Notes: generated by a model from the letters alone, not told the origin. A stretch of DNA of 64,000 bases from Artocarpus heterophyllus (GCA_025403435.1 CM046345.1:15976160-16040159), one strand, 5' to 3'. Positions 1 through 10,900 are shown, counted from the first letter of the stretch. A program made the numbers and translations.

Positions 1-2552
1 CCATCCACTCCTCTTTTCCTCTTGTAGATCCACTTACACCCTATGGGTTTTACCCCTTCGGGAAGATCCACAAGCTCCCAGACACGATTAGTCTCCATAG
101 ACTTCATCTCAATGTTCATGGCCTCTGTCCAGAGTCTTGAATCAACATCCTCCATAGCTTCTGCGTAAGTATAAGGATCCCTGTCTTGTTCATCCGGTTC
201 AGCCAAAAAGACCTCCCCATTGAACATATACCTCTCAGGTTGACGCCCGATCCTCCCACTACGCCGAAGCCCCTGAGGTTGTTGTTCAGGTTTGTTTGGT
301 TTTTCTACACCGATCGGAATGGTTTCGTTCGGAACCTCCGGAGTAAACGGATTACCCCTCAACTCCTCAAGCACCACTTTGCTTTGAGGTTTAAAGTCGT
401 TCATGTAACTCTCCTCAAGGAAAGTTGCATTAGTTGAAACCACGACTTTATTTTCCTTTGGGTTATAAAAATAACCCCCTTTAGTCCCTTTTGGATATCC
501 TACAAACACGCAAACTTCTGAACGTGCTTCCAACTTATTCGGATCCTTAAACAGGACATGAGCTGGACATCCCCATATGCGAATATGGTTTAAGGATGTC
601 TTCCGTCTTGTCCACAACTCGTGAGGAGTTTTAGGGACCGATTTTGAAGGCACATTGTTCAAAAGATAACATGCGGTTTGTAGTGCATATCCCCAAAAGG
701 ATAAAGGCAATGATGAATAACTCATCATGGACCGAATCATGTCCAACAAAGTCCTATTCCTTCTCTCCGCTACGCCATTCTGCTGCGGAGTGCCCGGCGC
801 AGTCAAATGGGATAAAATCCCATTCTCTAACAAGTGTCCCAAGAACTCATCAGAAAGGTATTCTCCACCTCGATCTGATCGAAGTGCCTTTATGGGTCTA
901 CCCAATTGCTTTTCCACTTCAGCCCGAAACTCCCTGAACTTATCATAAGTTTCGCTTTTGTGGTGCATTAGGTACACATACCCATATCTTGAGTAATCGT
1001 CAATAAAAGTGACGAAGTACTCATACCCTCCTCGTGCCCGGATGTTCATCGGTCCGCAAACATCACTATGCACAAGTTCTAGAACCCCTTCGGCCCTATT
1101 GCCCTTAGACCCGTATGGTCTTTTGGTCATTTTACCCTCCAAACAAGATTCACATTGAGGTATAGATTCCACCTTTAAGTGACTTAAAGGTCCATCCCTT
1201 ACCAACCTTTGAATCCTATTTAGGTTAATATGGCCAAGGCGCAAATGCCAAAGATAAGTCTTATTAGAGTGAGAAGTTTTAAGTCTTTTTGAGTTATTAT
1301 CATTTATCTCAGCATTAAGCAACAAGTCCATCTTAGGTTTGATAAAATATAGATTATTTTGCATCCATCCAGAACAGATAAAAGATTTGTTTTTACGAAT
1401 CACCACTTTTTCATTAAAAGATACCACGTAGGAGTCTTTAAATAAAGAAGATACAGAAATTAAATTCCTTTTAAATTTAGGAACATAAAAACAATCTCGC
1501 AAAATTAAACTCCTATAATTATCAAAATAAAGATGGACATCTCCCACTGCTTCCGCTGAGACCAAGGATCCATCGCCCATCCGAAGCGTTAAGTCTTCAC
1601 GAAGTAGACTTCTCGTTTCTTTGAATCCCTGCAGAGAAACACAAACATGATTAGTTGCACCAGAATCTATGACCCAAATGTCACTGGATTCCTCAACCAA
1701 ACAAGTTTCTAAATATAGAAGATCACACCTACCTCCCTTGGAAAGGAAGTCCTTGCAATGCTTCTTTATATGCCCGACCTTACCACAAAAGAAGCACTTA
1801 AGCTTCTTTGGGTTCTTCTTCTTCTTCTTCTTGCTCTTGGTAGCAATAGGAATAGAAGACTTCCCACTCTTGGCCCGTTGTTTCTTTCCATTCCCAGAGT
1901 TAGGATTGGAACCAGAAGCAGCTACCATATTGGCCTCTCCACCAGCAGGAGACTCCCTGATCAGCAGTTCAAACTCTTGTAACTGTTTCATCAGTTCTGT
2001 CAAGGTCATATCCCGTCTATTGCTTAGATTAAAAGTAGCTCTAAACGGAATAAATTCCTTAGACAGAGTCTCAAAGACCATAGTCATCTGAGTTTCAGCA
2101 TCGATGTCGGCTCCATTGGTTTGAGCCTCAGCGAGGTAACCCATGACCAACATCATGTGCTCCTTTACAGATGTCCCCGGTCTCTGTCTACAGTTTAAGA
2201 GTTTCCGAAGCGCCCCTTGCCGCTTTGTTATGGCCTGGCCTCCAAACATGTCCTCAAGATTATCCAAGATCTGCTTCGCAGTCTCATAATCCTGATGTTG
2301 AGCCTGCAGCACGTTATTCATGCTAGCCATAACATAGCAGCGGGCCTGATCATTAGCATCTTTCCAGCGTTCGTACGCTTGGAATTGCTCATTACTTGAG
2401 TCTCCCGTAGGCTCGGGAGGACAAGGAGTTGTCAGTACATATTTCAGTTTCTCAAAGGATAGGACGATGTCCAGGTTCCGTTTCCAATCATTATAGTTCT
2501 CACCGGTTAATTGGTTTTTGTCAAGTATCGATGATAAAGCGTTTTTAGACAT
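1..2552 (-). CDS. Copia A gag-pol polyprotein, partial, uninterrupted
   Basis: The frame starts at the ATG at 2552 (protein start [15 protein letters not shown]) and stays open to the window edge, about 850 codons. In order: a gag domain, a CCHC zinc knuckle ([14 protein letters not shown], about residue 250), the aspartic protease motif [10 protein letters not shown] (about residue 295), the integrase HHCC zinc finger ending CESCLEGK (about 430-470), the integrase core with [14 protein letters not shown] (about 590), and the first part of reverse transcriptase. In copia C the same frame is broken by one nonsense codon and two frameshifts; A has the unbroken state at all three sites. The product would form the particle and copy and integrate the element RNA. 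Whether the missing RT/RNase H half is also open cannot be seen. Confidence 0.9.
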   Translation of the reverse strand, partial: MSKNALSSILDKNQLTGENYNDWKRNLDIVLSFEKLKYVLTTPCPPEPTGDSSNEQFQAYERWKDANDQARCYVMASMNNVLQAQHQDYETAKQILDNLEDMFGGQAITKRQGALRKLLNCRQRPGTSVKEHMMLVMGYLAEAQTNGADIDAETQMTMVFETLSKEFIPFRATFNLSNRRDMTLTELMKQLQEFELLIRESPAGGEANMVAASGSNPNSGNGKKQRAKSGKSSIPIATKSKKKKKKNPKKLKCFFCGKVGHIKKHCKDFLSKGGRCDLLYLETCLVEESSDIWVIDSGATNHVCVSLQGFKETRSLLREDLTLRMGDGSLVSAEAVGDVHLYFDNYRSLILRDCFYVPKFKRNLISVSSLFKDSYVVSFNEKVVIRKNKSFICSGWMQNNLYFIKPKMDLLLNAEINDNNSKRLKTSHSNKTYLWHLRLGHINLNRIQRLVRDGPLSHLKVESIPQCESCLEGKMTKRPYGSKGNRAEGVLELVHSDVCGPMNIRARGGYEYFVTFIDDYSRYGYVYLMHHKSETYDKFREFRAEVEKQLGRPIKALRSDRGGEYLSDEFLGHLLENGILSHLTAPGTPQQNGVAERRNRTLLDMIRSMMSYSSLPLSFWGYALQTACYLLNNVPSKSVPKTPHELWTRRKTSLNHIRIWGCPAHVLFKDPNKLEARSEVCVFVGYPKGTKGGYFYNPKENKVVVSTNATFLEESYMNDFKPQSKVVLEELRGNPFTPEVPNETIPIGVEKPNKPEQQPQGLRRSGRIGRQPERYMFNGEVFLAEPDEQDRDPYTYAEAMEDVDSRLWTEAMNIEMKSMETNRVWELVDLPEGVKPIGCKWIYKRKRGVD

Positions 2553-2694
2553 TTTCAATCTACAATAAAGAATCATATACCAAACATAAGCAAACATATT
2601 TAATAATTTAGTAAGATAACACAATCATGTAAAATCATACAAATGTGTTTATGTGTCAAAACCTTGAAAATATCACAACCTTACAACGATAATT

Positions 2695-3035
2695 CCCAAC
2701 TCAGAATTCAACAAGCTCCTAGGGGAGTCATGCCAAATTCAATCAGGAACACGGATCCCCTCCTGATTAATATATGCCATCCAGGACCCGTATGATCCAG
2801 CATATACTAATAATCGTTTCTTTGGCCATTAATTTTATTAACAGAGCTCCTAGGGGAGGTTAATAATAAAATTAACGTGAGTGTATAACCACCGTTTCAA
2901 TATTTTATCCATGATTTATAATCACCACCTAGGGGTGTGCAACCATAAATCATACTAAAATACCTTATCCTTTTAGAGATCCAATCTGGTACATAATAGA
3001 AATCCCTTCCTAGGGGTTGGGACCATCATGTTCTT
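2695..3035 (-). other. CCTAGG-loop hairpin array in copia A leader
   Basis: Four CCTAGG hexamers lie at 2718, 2849, 2928 and 3009, spaced 131, 79 and 81 bp. Three sit in the loop region of inverted repeats, for example ATGATTTAT/ATAAATCAT and TTAATTTTATTA/TAATAAAATTAA on the element strand. The fourth, nearest gag, has a weaker outer stem but an inner CTCC/GGAG pair. Spacing is the same in copia C and nearly the same in the decayed I/E copy. Confidence 0.75.
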
Positions 3036-3518
3036 CCTATGGACCAACGATGGAGGCCTTAGGTTCTCTCTTCGAAAACCTTCTCCCACTCAATCTTTTG
3101 AAGTCAAGGTTTTATTTTAAAATTATGCATGAACAATTTTAATATGAGCGGCACTCCCTATTCTATATGACATGTTATCAATATACATGGTAAATCATAT
3201 TATAATGCAGACAAGCAAAGCAATCAAGCAAAGCTACAAGCATAATAATAATAACCGTAATATTATGGTTCCACCCTAGAGAATAGAAAAACTAAGATTA
3301 CAAGAGAATAATCGAGACATTTATCGATTCTTCATCCTTGAATCCTCAAGCTGTATCCTTCTTCATGTAATATCCATCTTCAAGTCCTCAATCCCGTATG
3401 AATCGAACACTTCATATTTCCGGTCATATCCAAATTTAATGTTTCTCAGAATCGTCCCAAAAATAAAATTAAAACTGCACCAAAAATTGCACCTTTTCTG
3501 GACACCTGGATGCTCTCT

Positions 3519-3703
3519 GTCGGTAGGCCGATCTAGGTGATCGGTCTGCCGATCATGGTGGTTCGGCCTGCCGAACATGAAGGTTCGGCCTGCCGGCAGA
3601 GCACCAAAATTTCTGCCCCACTGTCGGCCTGCCGGACCGTACGTCCGGCCTGCCGATCTGTGACCTTCGGCCTGCCGAACTGTGAGGTCCGGCATGCCGA
3701 CCG
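3519..3703 (-). repeat. TCGGC-NN-GCCGA palindrome cluster (leader of copia A)
   Basis: About eight imperfect units of a 10-16 bp inverted repeat (TCGGC, two bases, GCCGA, often extended to GTTCGGC/GCCGAAC), spaced roughly 20-30 bp. Neighbouring units differ in flanks and in the two central bases (AG, CT or AT). Confidence 0.85.
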
Positions 3704-4192
3704 AGCAGAAAACACTCAATCCAGAAAATACAATTTTAATGCAATTCATCAATTTTATTTTCAACAATTCAAAAACACAAAATTAGAGACTCAGGAAATA
3801 CCTGGAGGCGCCATCATCTATCTTCAAGATCCGACTTCTCGTTCCGTCTTCTCCGAATAATTATTTAATTACAAAATTCTTACAAATTAAATAATAATTC
3901 CTAGACGGAGATGATAGTCCGCCATCTAATTACATGAAAAACCTAGATACACATTCTAACCTCTAAGGAACCATAACCGGTGTTAATTAATTAATAAATA
4001 ATTAAACAACAATTTAATCAACCATAATTAATTAATAAACATTCACCATATAATCCATGACAACATATATATTATATAGAAACCTAGAGTGCCATCTCTC
4101 TATAAAATTTAATTCAAGCATTGGAGAGATTAAGATCACAAAATTTATGCATATAACATGATCACAAACTTGCAAATTTATGTAAAAACCTC

Positions 4193-4206
4193 GGCTCTGA
4201 TACCAA
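4193..4206 (-). promoter_or_regulatory. Primer-binding site of copia A
   Basis: On the minus strand it reads TTGGTATCAGAGCC, one base after the LTR. This complements the 3' end of plant initiator methionine tRNA, the usual primer for minus-strand DNA synthesis in copia elements. Confidence 0.92.
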
Positions 4207-4207
4207 T

Positions 4208-6240
4208 TGTTGGAAACAAAGTGCGCAGCGGAATTTTAAAAATTTTTCATCAGAGTATTTTCCAAAACACAAGTTTGACATGTTATATGTATAAATTAAA
4301 CAGATCTTACTAACCTCAGTATGCCGAAGAACCTCCGCGACCTGTGTAGAGAAGTAACGTTCCAGAAGAGCCTCAACCAACTGGTCTTCTTTGCTATTCT
4401 CTATCCACAACCGGAGTGAGTGTGGGCTCACACGTACAGCTCTTCCACCGGTGACTCTCCTTCCGACCAATAGAGAGAACCCAAAGCTAGTGTTCGTGAT
4501 TTGTGAACAAAAGCTCTCAGGGAGTTTTCAGATGCTCACTAGAAGAGTATCACTCTTAATCTCTCAAATTGATCTGAGTAAATCATTAGACTCACTCCCT
4601 TTTTATACCTATTGGTCCTTGGGGTCAGTCCATATCAGATTAGGTCTCAAAAATCGAAATTGAATCAAGTTCGGATCAATATCTGATAAGATACGCGTGA
4701 AAAACGCGTAATCTTAGCTGTCGCGGTCGGCATGCCGAACTGTGAGATAGGCAGGCCGAACTGGCCAGTTCGGCAGGCCGAACACGTCATCCGGCATGCC
4801 GAACTGCCGAGAAAAAATCTCCGCGAATCTTTTATTTTCCACCCGAGATTCTAAAGGATAAAGTCTCAGTTTTGATTCAAATAGCCCAATAGAAAAGATA
4901 TCTGATCAAAACAAACTTTATCAAGATAATCTCTAAGAAAATAAATCAATTCACAATAATTCTACAAGTTTATCTTGTTCTAATTGTCCAAAATTAAAAC
5001 AACCGATAAACAGACAAGAATTATCCGAACGCCATAATTCAACAAGTTCATCTTGAACTAATTTCTTATATAATTAATTCAACCGATAAACAGACATGAA
5101 TTATTTGATTCTTATAAATTTTAAACCAATCTGATAAATCCGACATAAGTCACCAATTATTGGAAAAGCACGCCGTGTCGTTACAGGATTTTGTGAGCTA
5201 GCAAAGGGGACCAAAATGGACCTATAAAGTTCAAGCTCATGATAACTATGAAACCCAATATCCCAGATATACATTTCACAATTATCAACTCCAACGCTAC
5301 TCCACTAAAAGCTTGGAGCTGCACTCTCGAACTTTATAGAATTACGAAGCTCGTGTAGCTAAGTCTCCATGACATATCATAGTGTATCGCATCCCCATAT
5401 GATCATCCATAATCGGCTTAAGGACAAGTTCTGTCTTACCTTCCCGATTATTTTTATCTTACGTTCCATTGTCTCACCATTAGAAAACTTACCATCCAAA
5501 GATAGTATACCATTCGGTTACACCTATGTATCCAAATGGTTGAGCGCTCCAGTTTTCCAATTACAGGACAACGCATATAAGAGGATATCATTACTCCTAA
5601 AGAGGAGCTATGGATTCCATATCTATGAATAACAAGTCTACGCTACCAAGAGTCATGCCTCCAACGTACCGGCATGCATGCCACTATAGAGATGTGGGAG
5701 TCACCCATTGGTACATCAAAAGACACAAGTCGAGACAACGGGCCCATTATTCATCTCAGGATTAAGATACAATACAAATGATTGTCTAAAGTGAATCGAT
5801 TTGACAAGACAGAATTATTAATCCAAATCAATTCACTTTATGTCCCGATCCAACACATCGTCACCTATGACAACGCGCCAATGTTTCTATTCACGGAGTC
5901 CAACTCCGATGGCTAAGACAAACCATCTCCCAAAAGGGATATAGACAACATAACAATCTTTACATGAATAAAGCGCCCAACTTTATTCCCTCGATTGCGG
6001 ATCATATATTTTAGACCATCACCTTAAGAGTCGTGTCTACCGCATAATCATCCCATCATATGCCCAACTCTTAAGGTTTAGACTGACAGTCTCAGACTAC
6101 TGTTTGCTTATCATACATTCAACAAATATGAACGTAAAGAGGACAATATTTGGTATATATAAATGAATAAATTCTTTATTGATAAAAATGTCTCCAAAAA
6201 CGTATTACATTTTTACTCCTTAGAGCATACATGTCTAACA
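4208..6240 (-). repeat. 5' LTR of copia A (2,033 bp)
   Basis: Bounded by TG and CA (element strand TGTTAGACATG to GTTTCCAACA). The minus strand has a CCAAT box and a TATA box (TATAAAA, 4601-4607) near the 3' third, so transcription should start at about 4570. A palindrome cluster lies at 4726-4811, about 120-200 bp upstream of the TATA box, the usual enhancer position in U3. An inverted ACGCGT pair flanks it at 4693-4710. An 87-codon antisense ORF (5369-5632) occurs in the younger LTR copies but is broken in the old one, so I do not call it a gene. Confidence 0.93.
4726..4811 (-). repeat. Palindrome cluster in U3 of copia A LTR
   Basis: Units TCGGCATGCCGA, an 18-base unit built on GTTCGGCAGGCCGAAC, and related forms follow one another within 86 bp, just upstream of the TATA box. 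The same cluster is in both LTRs of copia C (40336-40421 and 48015-48100) and, shorter, in copia F (22310-22346 and 29650-29707). Confidence 0.85.
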
Positions 6241-8253
6241 GGTTATACACTCACGTTAATTTTATTATTAACCTCCCCTAGGAGCTCTGTTAATAGAATT
6301 AATGGCCAGAAAAACGATTATTAATATATGTTGGATCATACGGGTCTTGGATGGCATATATTAATCAGGAGAGAATCCGTGTTCCTAATTGAATTTGGCA
6401 AGTCTCCCCTAGGAAGCTTGTTGAATTCTGAGTTGAGAATTATCGTTGTAAGGTTGTGATATTTTCAAAGTTTTAACTCATAAACACATTATATGTTTTA
6501 TATGATTGTGTTATCTTACTAAATTATGATGGTATGTTTGCTTATGTTTGGTATATGATTTTTTACTGTAGAATAAAAATGTCTAAAAATGCTTTATCTT
6601 TGATACTTGACAAAAATCAATTAACTGGTAAGAATTATAATGATTAGAAAAAAAACCTAAACATCGTCCTATCCTTTCAGAAACTAAAATTTGTGCTGGC
6701 AACCCCTTATCCTCCTGAACCTATGGGAGATTCCACCAATGAGCAATTCCAAGCGTACGATCACTGGAAAGATGTAAATGATTAGGCTCACTGCTATGTT
6801 ATGGCCAACATGAATAACGTGCTACAGGCTCAACATGAAGATTATGAGACTACGAAGCAGATCTTGGATAATCTTGAAGATATGTTTGGAGGCCAGGCCA
6901 TAATAAAGCGACAAGGGCGCTTCAGAAACTTCTTAACTGTAAGCAGAGGTCGGGGACATCTGTAAAGGAGTACATGATGTTGGTCATGGGTTACCTCACT
7001 GAGGCTCAAACCAATGGAGCGAACATCAATGTTGAAACTCAAATGACTATGGTCTTTGAGACTCTATCAAAGGAATTTATTCTGTTTAGAGCTACATTTA
7101 ATTTAAGCAATAGGTGGGATATGACCTTAACAGAATTAATGAAACAGTTACAGGAGTTCAAACTGTTGATCAGGGAGTCTCCTGTAGGCGGAGAAGCCAA
7201 CATGGTAGCTACTTTCGGTTCCAATCCCAACTCTGGGAATGGAAAGAAGCAACAGGCCAAGAATAGGAAGTCTTCTATTCCTGCTAGCACTAAGAGCAAG
7301 AAAAAGAAGAACAAGAACCCAAAGAAGATTAAGTGCTTCTTCTATGGGAAGGTCGAGCACATCAAGAAGTATTACAAGGTCTTCCTTTTCAAAGGAGGTA
7401 GGTGTGATCTTCTGTATTTAGAAACTTATTTGGTTGAGGACTCTAGTGATATTTTGGTCATAGATTCCGGTGCACCTAATCATGTTTGTGTTTCTCTACA
7501 GGGGTTCAAAGAAACGAGAAGTCTGCTACATGAAGACTTCATGCTTCAGATGGGCAATGAATCCTTGGTCTTAGTAGAAGCAGTGAGAGATGTCTATCTT
7601 TATTTTGATAGTTATAGGAATTTAATTTTGCAAGATTGTTTTTATGTTCTTAAATTTAAAAGGAATTTAATTTCTATAACTTGTTTATTTAAAGACTCTT
7701 CTTTGGTTTCTTTTAATGATAAAGTGATGATTTGTAAAAATAAATCTTTTATCTGTTCTAGATGGATGTAAAATAATCTATATTTTATCAAACCTAAGAT
7801 GGACTTACTGCTTAATGCTGAGATGAATGATAATAACTCTAAAAGACTTAAAAATTCTCACTCTAATAAGACTTATCTTTGGCATTTGTGCCTTGGTCAT
7901 ATTAACTTGAATAGGATTCAAAAGTTGGTAAGGGATAGACCTTTAAGTCACTTAAAAGTAAAATCTATACCTCAATGTGAATCTTGTTTGGAGGGTAAAA
8001 TGACCAAATGACCATTCGGGTCTAAAGGCAATAGGGCCTAAGGGGTTTTAGAACTTGTACATAGTGCTGTTTACGGACCGATGAACATCCAAGCACGAGG
8101 AAGGTATGAGTATTTTGTTACTTTTATTGACGATTAATCAAGATAGAGTTATGTGTACCTGATGCACCACAAAAGCGAAACTTTTGACAAGTTCAGAGAG
8201 TTTCGGGCTGAAGTGGAAAAGCATTTAGGTAAACCCATAAAGGCACTTCGATC
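6241..8253 (+). mobile_element. Copia H: fragment of an old copia element
   Basis: Same family as copia A but plus strand and decayed. The fragment opens in the leader: two CCTAGG hairpins at 6277 and 6408 keep the family spacing of 131 bp. It runs through gag, protease and part of integrase, then stops at about 8250, where the next recognisable sequence is the interior of an LTR. Its own 5' LTR and the rest of its leader lie left of copia A, outside the window. Confidence 0.88.
6579..8253 (+). pseudogene. Copia H gag-pol remnant
   Basis: Starts at the family start codon (6579, MSKNALS) and is soon interrupted: TGG has become TAG at about 6645. The longest open piece (6974-7771) holds the rest of gag and the protease motif IDSGAPNHVC. 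The zinc knuckle has lost cysteines (CFFYGKVEHIKKYY), so RNA binding by gag would be lost. It ends where CAA became TAA. A second piece (7799-8011) carries the integrase zinc finger, and the core breaks off around the [20 protein letters not shown] segment. Most stops are explained by C-to-T or G-to-A changes. Confidence 0.88.
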
Positions 8254-9845
8254 CATGTGTTTATCTTAATAGTGGTATGCATGCCGGGATATTGGAGGCG
8301 TGACTCTTGATTGCGTAGATCGGTTATTCATAGATATGGAATCCATAGCTACTCTTTAGGAGTAGTGATATCCTCTTTTATGCGTTATCCTATAATTGAA
8401 AAACTAGAGCGCTCAACCATTTGGATACATAGGTGTAATCGAATGGTATACTGTCTTTGGATGGTAAGCTTTCCGATGGTGAGATAATGGAACGTAAGAT
8501 AAAAATAATCGAGAAGGTAAGACAGAGCTTATCCTTAAGTCGGTTATGCATAATCCTATAGGGATACGATACATTATGATATGTTATAGAGACTTAGCTA
8601 TACGGGCTTCGTAATTCTATGTAGTTCGAGAGTGCAGCTCCAAGCTTTTAGTGGAGTAGCGTTGGAGTTGATAATTATGAAATGTATATATGGGATATTG
8701 GGTTTCGTAATTATCAGGAGCTTGAACTATATAGGTCCATTTGGTCCCCTTTGCTAGCTCATAACATCTTGTAACGATACGGCGTGCTTTTTTAATAATT
8801 GGTGACTTATGTCAAATTTATTAGATTAGTTGAAATTTGAAAGAATCAAATAATTCATGTCTGTTTATCGGTTGAATTAATTTTGTGATAAAATTAATTC
8901 AAGATAAACTTGTTGAATTATTGAGATCGGATAATTCTCATCTATTTATCAGTTGATTTAATTTTGAATAAATTAAATCAAGATAAACTTATAGAATTAT
9001 TAGGAATTCATTTATTTTTCTAGAGATTATCTAGATAAAGTTGTTTTAATTAGATAACTTCTCTATTGGGTTATTTGAATTAAAACTGAGACTTTATCCT
9101 ATAGAATCTCGGGTGAAAAATTAAAGATTCGCTGAAAATTTTTTTTGACAGGTCGGTATACCGATCCTCAAGTTTGGCTTGCCGATGGGGTAAGTTCGCC
9201 CTGTCGATGCGTGAAAAAAAGATCACGTGATTTTACGCGAATTTCATCAGATATTGATCTGAATTTGATTTTGATTCAAATTTTTAAGACCTTATTTGAT
9301 AAGAACTGACCCTTGATCCAACCTCTATAAAAAAAGAGTGAGTCTCATAAGTTATTCAGATCAATTGAGAGATTAATAGTGATACTTTGCTATTGAGAAT
9401 CTGAAACTCCCTGAGAGCTCTTGTTTACAAATCACGAACACTAGCTTTGGGTTCTCTTAATTGGTTAGAATGAGAGTCACCTGGAGGAAAAGCTGTACGT
9501 GTGAGGCCACACTCACTCCGATCGTGGATAGAGAATAGAAAAGAAGGCCAATTGGTTGAGGCTGTTTTGGAACATTACTTCTCTTCACAGATTGCGGGAG
9601 TTCTTCGGCATTCAAATGTTAGTAAGATCTGGTTAATTTATGCATATAGCATGTCAAACTTGTGTTTTGGATAATACTCTGATATAAAATTTTTAAAATT
9701 TTACTGCGTACTATTTTTTCAACACTTCGGCATACGAGATTAGTAAGATCTGGTAAATTTATGCATATAGCGTGTCAAACTTGTGTTTTAGAAAATACTC
9801 TAGTTCAAAAATTTTAAAATTTTTGTTGCGTACTATTTTCTAATA
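8254..9845 (+). repeat. 5' LTR of copia I/E, 5'-truncated
   Basis: Homologous to the copia A LTR from about position 550 onward, ending in AATA (expected AACA) directly before the primer site. The left end is a deletion junction with the integrase region of copia H. A decayed palindrome cluster is at 9149-9209. The last 120 bases are present twice in tandem (9602-9722 and 9723-9845). Confidence 0.87.
9602..9845 (+). repeat. Tandem duplication of LTR 3' end (about 120 bp x 2)
   Basis: Both units begin CTTCGGCAT and continue through the AGTAAGATCTGG and GTGTCAAACTTGTGTTTT segments to the LTR end. They differ at many positions, so the duplication is old. Other LTR copies here have one unit. Confidence 0.85.
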
Positions 9846-9846
9846 A

Positions 9847-10261
9847 TTGGTATCAGAGCCATGGTTTTTACATAAATTTACGAGTTTTTGATTAGACTAT
9901 ATGTGTAAATTATGTGATCTTGATTTCTTCTATGCTTTAATTTAATTTTTTAGAGAGTTGACACTCTAGGGTTTCTATATATTTATGTTGTCATAGATTA
10001 TATGGTAAATTTTTATTAATTAATTATGGTTGATGAAATTATTATTTAATTTTTATTAATTAATTAATTTATGCCCGTTATGGTTCTTTAAAGTTTAGAA
10101 TGTGCGTCTAGATTTTTCATGTAATTAGATGACGGTCTATCATTACCGTCTAGGAATTATTATTTAATTTTAAATTTGTAAAAATTTTGTAATTAAATGA
10201 TCATTCAGACAAGACGGATCTAGAAGGCAAATCTAGAATAAGGATGATAGCGTTTCACGGG
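9847..10261 (+). other. Primer site and first part of leader, copia I/E
   Basis: The primer site TTGGTATCAGAGCC occupies 9847-9860. The rest matches the leader of copia F (22865-23272) with many changes. No coding potential. It is cut at 10261 by gypsy C. Confidence 0.87.
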
Positions 10262-10898
10262 TGTTGAGGGTAAACTCGGCGCCACCACCAAGGACCTTAA
10301 CTTTGGTGGTCGGCTATTAAGCTCAGCAGACCCCCCAGGAAGCTTGCTATCAGCCTCCGACGCTTTATACTTCTTTCCGAGGTGCCTCTCAGGCATCCAA
10401 GGTCTCGCCCCAAGAAGGCTGCCACCTCGGGATGTACGGTAGCTCGGGTCTGACCAACATTACTTATAAATAGACCACTACTCACCATTATAGGCCAACA
10501 CAAGGCAGATACATCGTCGTCTGATAGAGTCCAATCCACTGGGCGATGGACACAACACTTGTTACCTACTGCCTAACACACCTTGATGTGACACCCGGGT
10601 GGTGGGCAAAACCCACCTTACACCTGATCCCAGTGGTGGCCTATAAATAGGATGCATTTATGGCATTCTGGAGAGAGACTTCTTCTACACACCCAACTAG
10701 CTGCCGACCTCTGCCGAGCAATACCTGCCTTGAGCATCAGAGAGCCCTTGTCTATTGACTAACCCCTCTATCTTTTCCGAAGCATCCCTCCTCTTGCAGG
10801 TGTGCACTTCCGGGCAGAGGCGAGCCCAAGGAGAGGTCAGACCGTGCGCAGCAGCACGTGGGTATTGATTTGACGCCAGACAACGGTAAGCATCAGTA
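10262..10898 (+). repeat. 5' LTR of gypsy C (637 bp)
   Basis: Begins TGTTGAGGGTAAACTC and ends CATCAGTA, where the 3' LTR ends CATCAACA, so the terminal CA has mutated to TA. A TATA box (TATAAATAG) is at 10642-10650, giving an expected transcript start near 10675. Confidence 0.92.
10642..10650 (+). promoter_or_regulatory. TATA box in gypsy C 5' LTR
   Basis: TATAAATAG, conserved in the 3' LTR at 20785-20793. Position within a 637-bp LTR fits the U3/R boundary. Confidence 0.7.
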
Positions 10899-10900
10899 TT

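Larger units (their letters stand above)
2553..4192 (-). other. Copia A 5' leader (untranslated)
   Basis: Non-coding leader between primer site and gag start. It holds the CCTAGG-loop hairpin array (about 2695-3035) and the TCGGC/GCCGA palindrome cluster (3519-3703), and the rest is AT-rich. Short ORFs here fall in the palindrome repeats and differ between copies, so I do not call them genes. Confidence 0.85.
1..6240 (-). mobile_element. Copia A: Ty1/copia LTR retrotransposon, 3' part outside window
   Basis: The element reads right to left: 5' LTR (4208-6240), primer site, leader (2553-4192), then gag-pol running off the left edge inside reverse transcriptase. The primer site complements initiator tRNA-Met, the usual copia arrangement. 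At 6241 the sequence changes to the leader of another copy of the same family on the plus strand, so A is inserted in copia H. The bases after the LTR are GGTTA, the expected target duplication; its partner is outside the window. It is nearly identical to copia C but lacks C's three coding lesions. The order gag-protease-integrase-RT-RNase H is copia-type. The 2-kb LTR suggests an Angela/Tork-like lineage, but I cannot fix the clade. Confidence 0.93.
8254..10261 (+). mobile_element. Copia I/E, 5' segment (LTR and first part of leader)
   Basis: An LTR lacking its first 550 bases or so (8254-9845), primer site and leader run to 10261, where gypsy C is inserted. The leader resumes at 30415, beyond gypsy C: the flanks are ACGGG (10257-10261) and ACAGG (30415-30419), a target duplication with one later mutation. 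The two halves therefore belong to one element, oldest in the window, whose gag-pol and 3' LTR are at 31600-37134. Confidence 0.85.

Noticed and set aside
1669..2091. Plus-strand ORFs opposite gag of copia A (also 24745-25158 minus, 44939-45361 plus)
   Set aside because: Shadow of the gag frame; the Phe run is the complement of the gag Lys run.
3363..3767. ORFs of 60-150 codons across the palindrome clusters (also 23311-23760, 46833-47054)
   Set aside because: Cys/Gly/Pro/Arg-rich translations simply reflect the TCGGC/GCCGA repeats and change with unit number. No conserved protein between copies.
4162..4470. Sense ORF at the 3' end of the copia LTR (MVGRRVTGG...), repeated in each LTR
   Set aside because: It lies in the R/U5 part, varies at its C-terminus between copies and runs into the LTR end and primer site. 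More likely untranslated leader; no known domain.
5369..5632. 87-codon ORF antisense to the copia LTR, open in five LTR copies (also 21477-21740, 28842-29105, 40979-41242, 48658-48921)
   Set aside because: The five copies are too similar for openness to be evidence. In the old LTR of I/E (about 8320-8580) the start codon is lost and there are internal stops. No recognisable domain.
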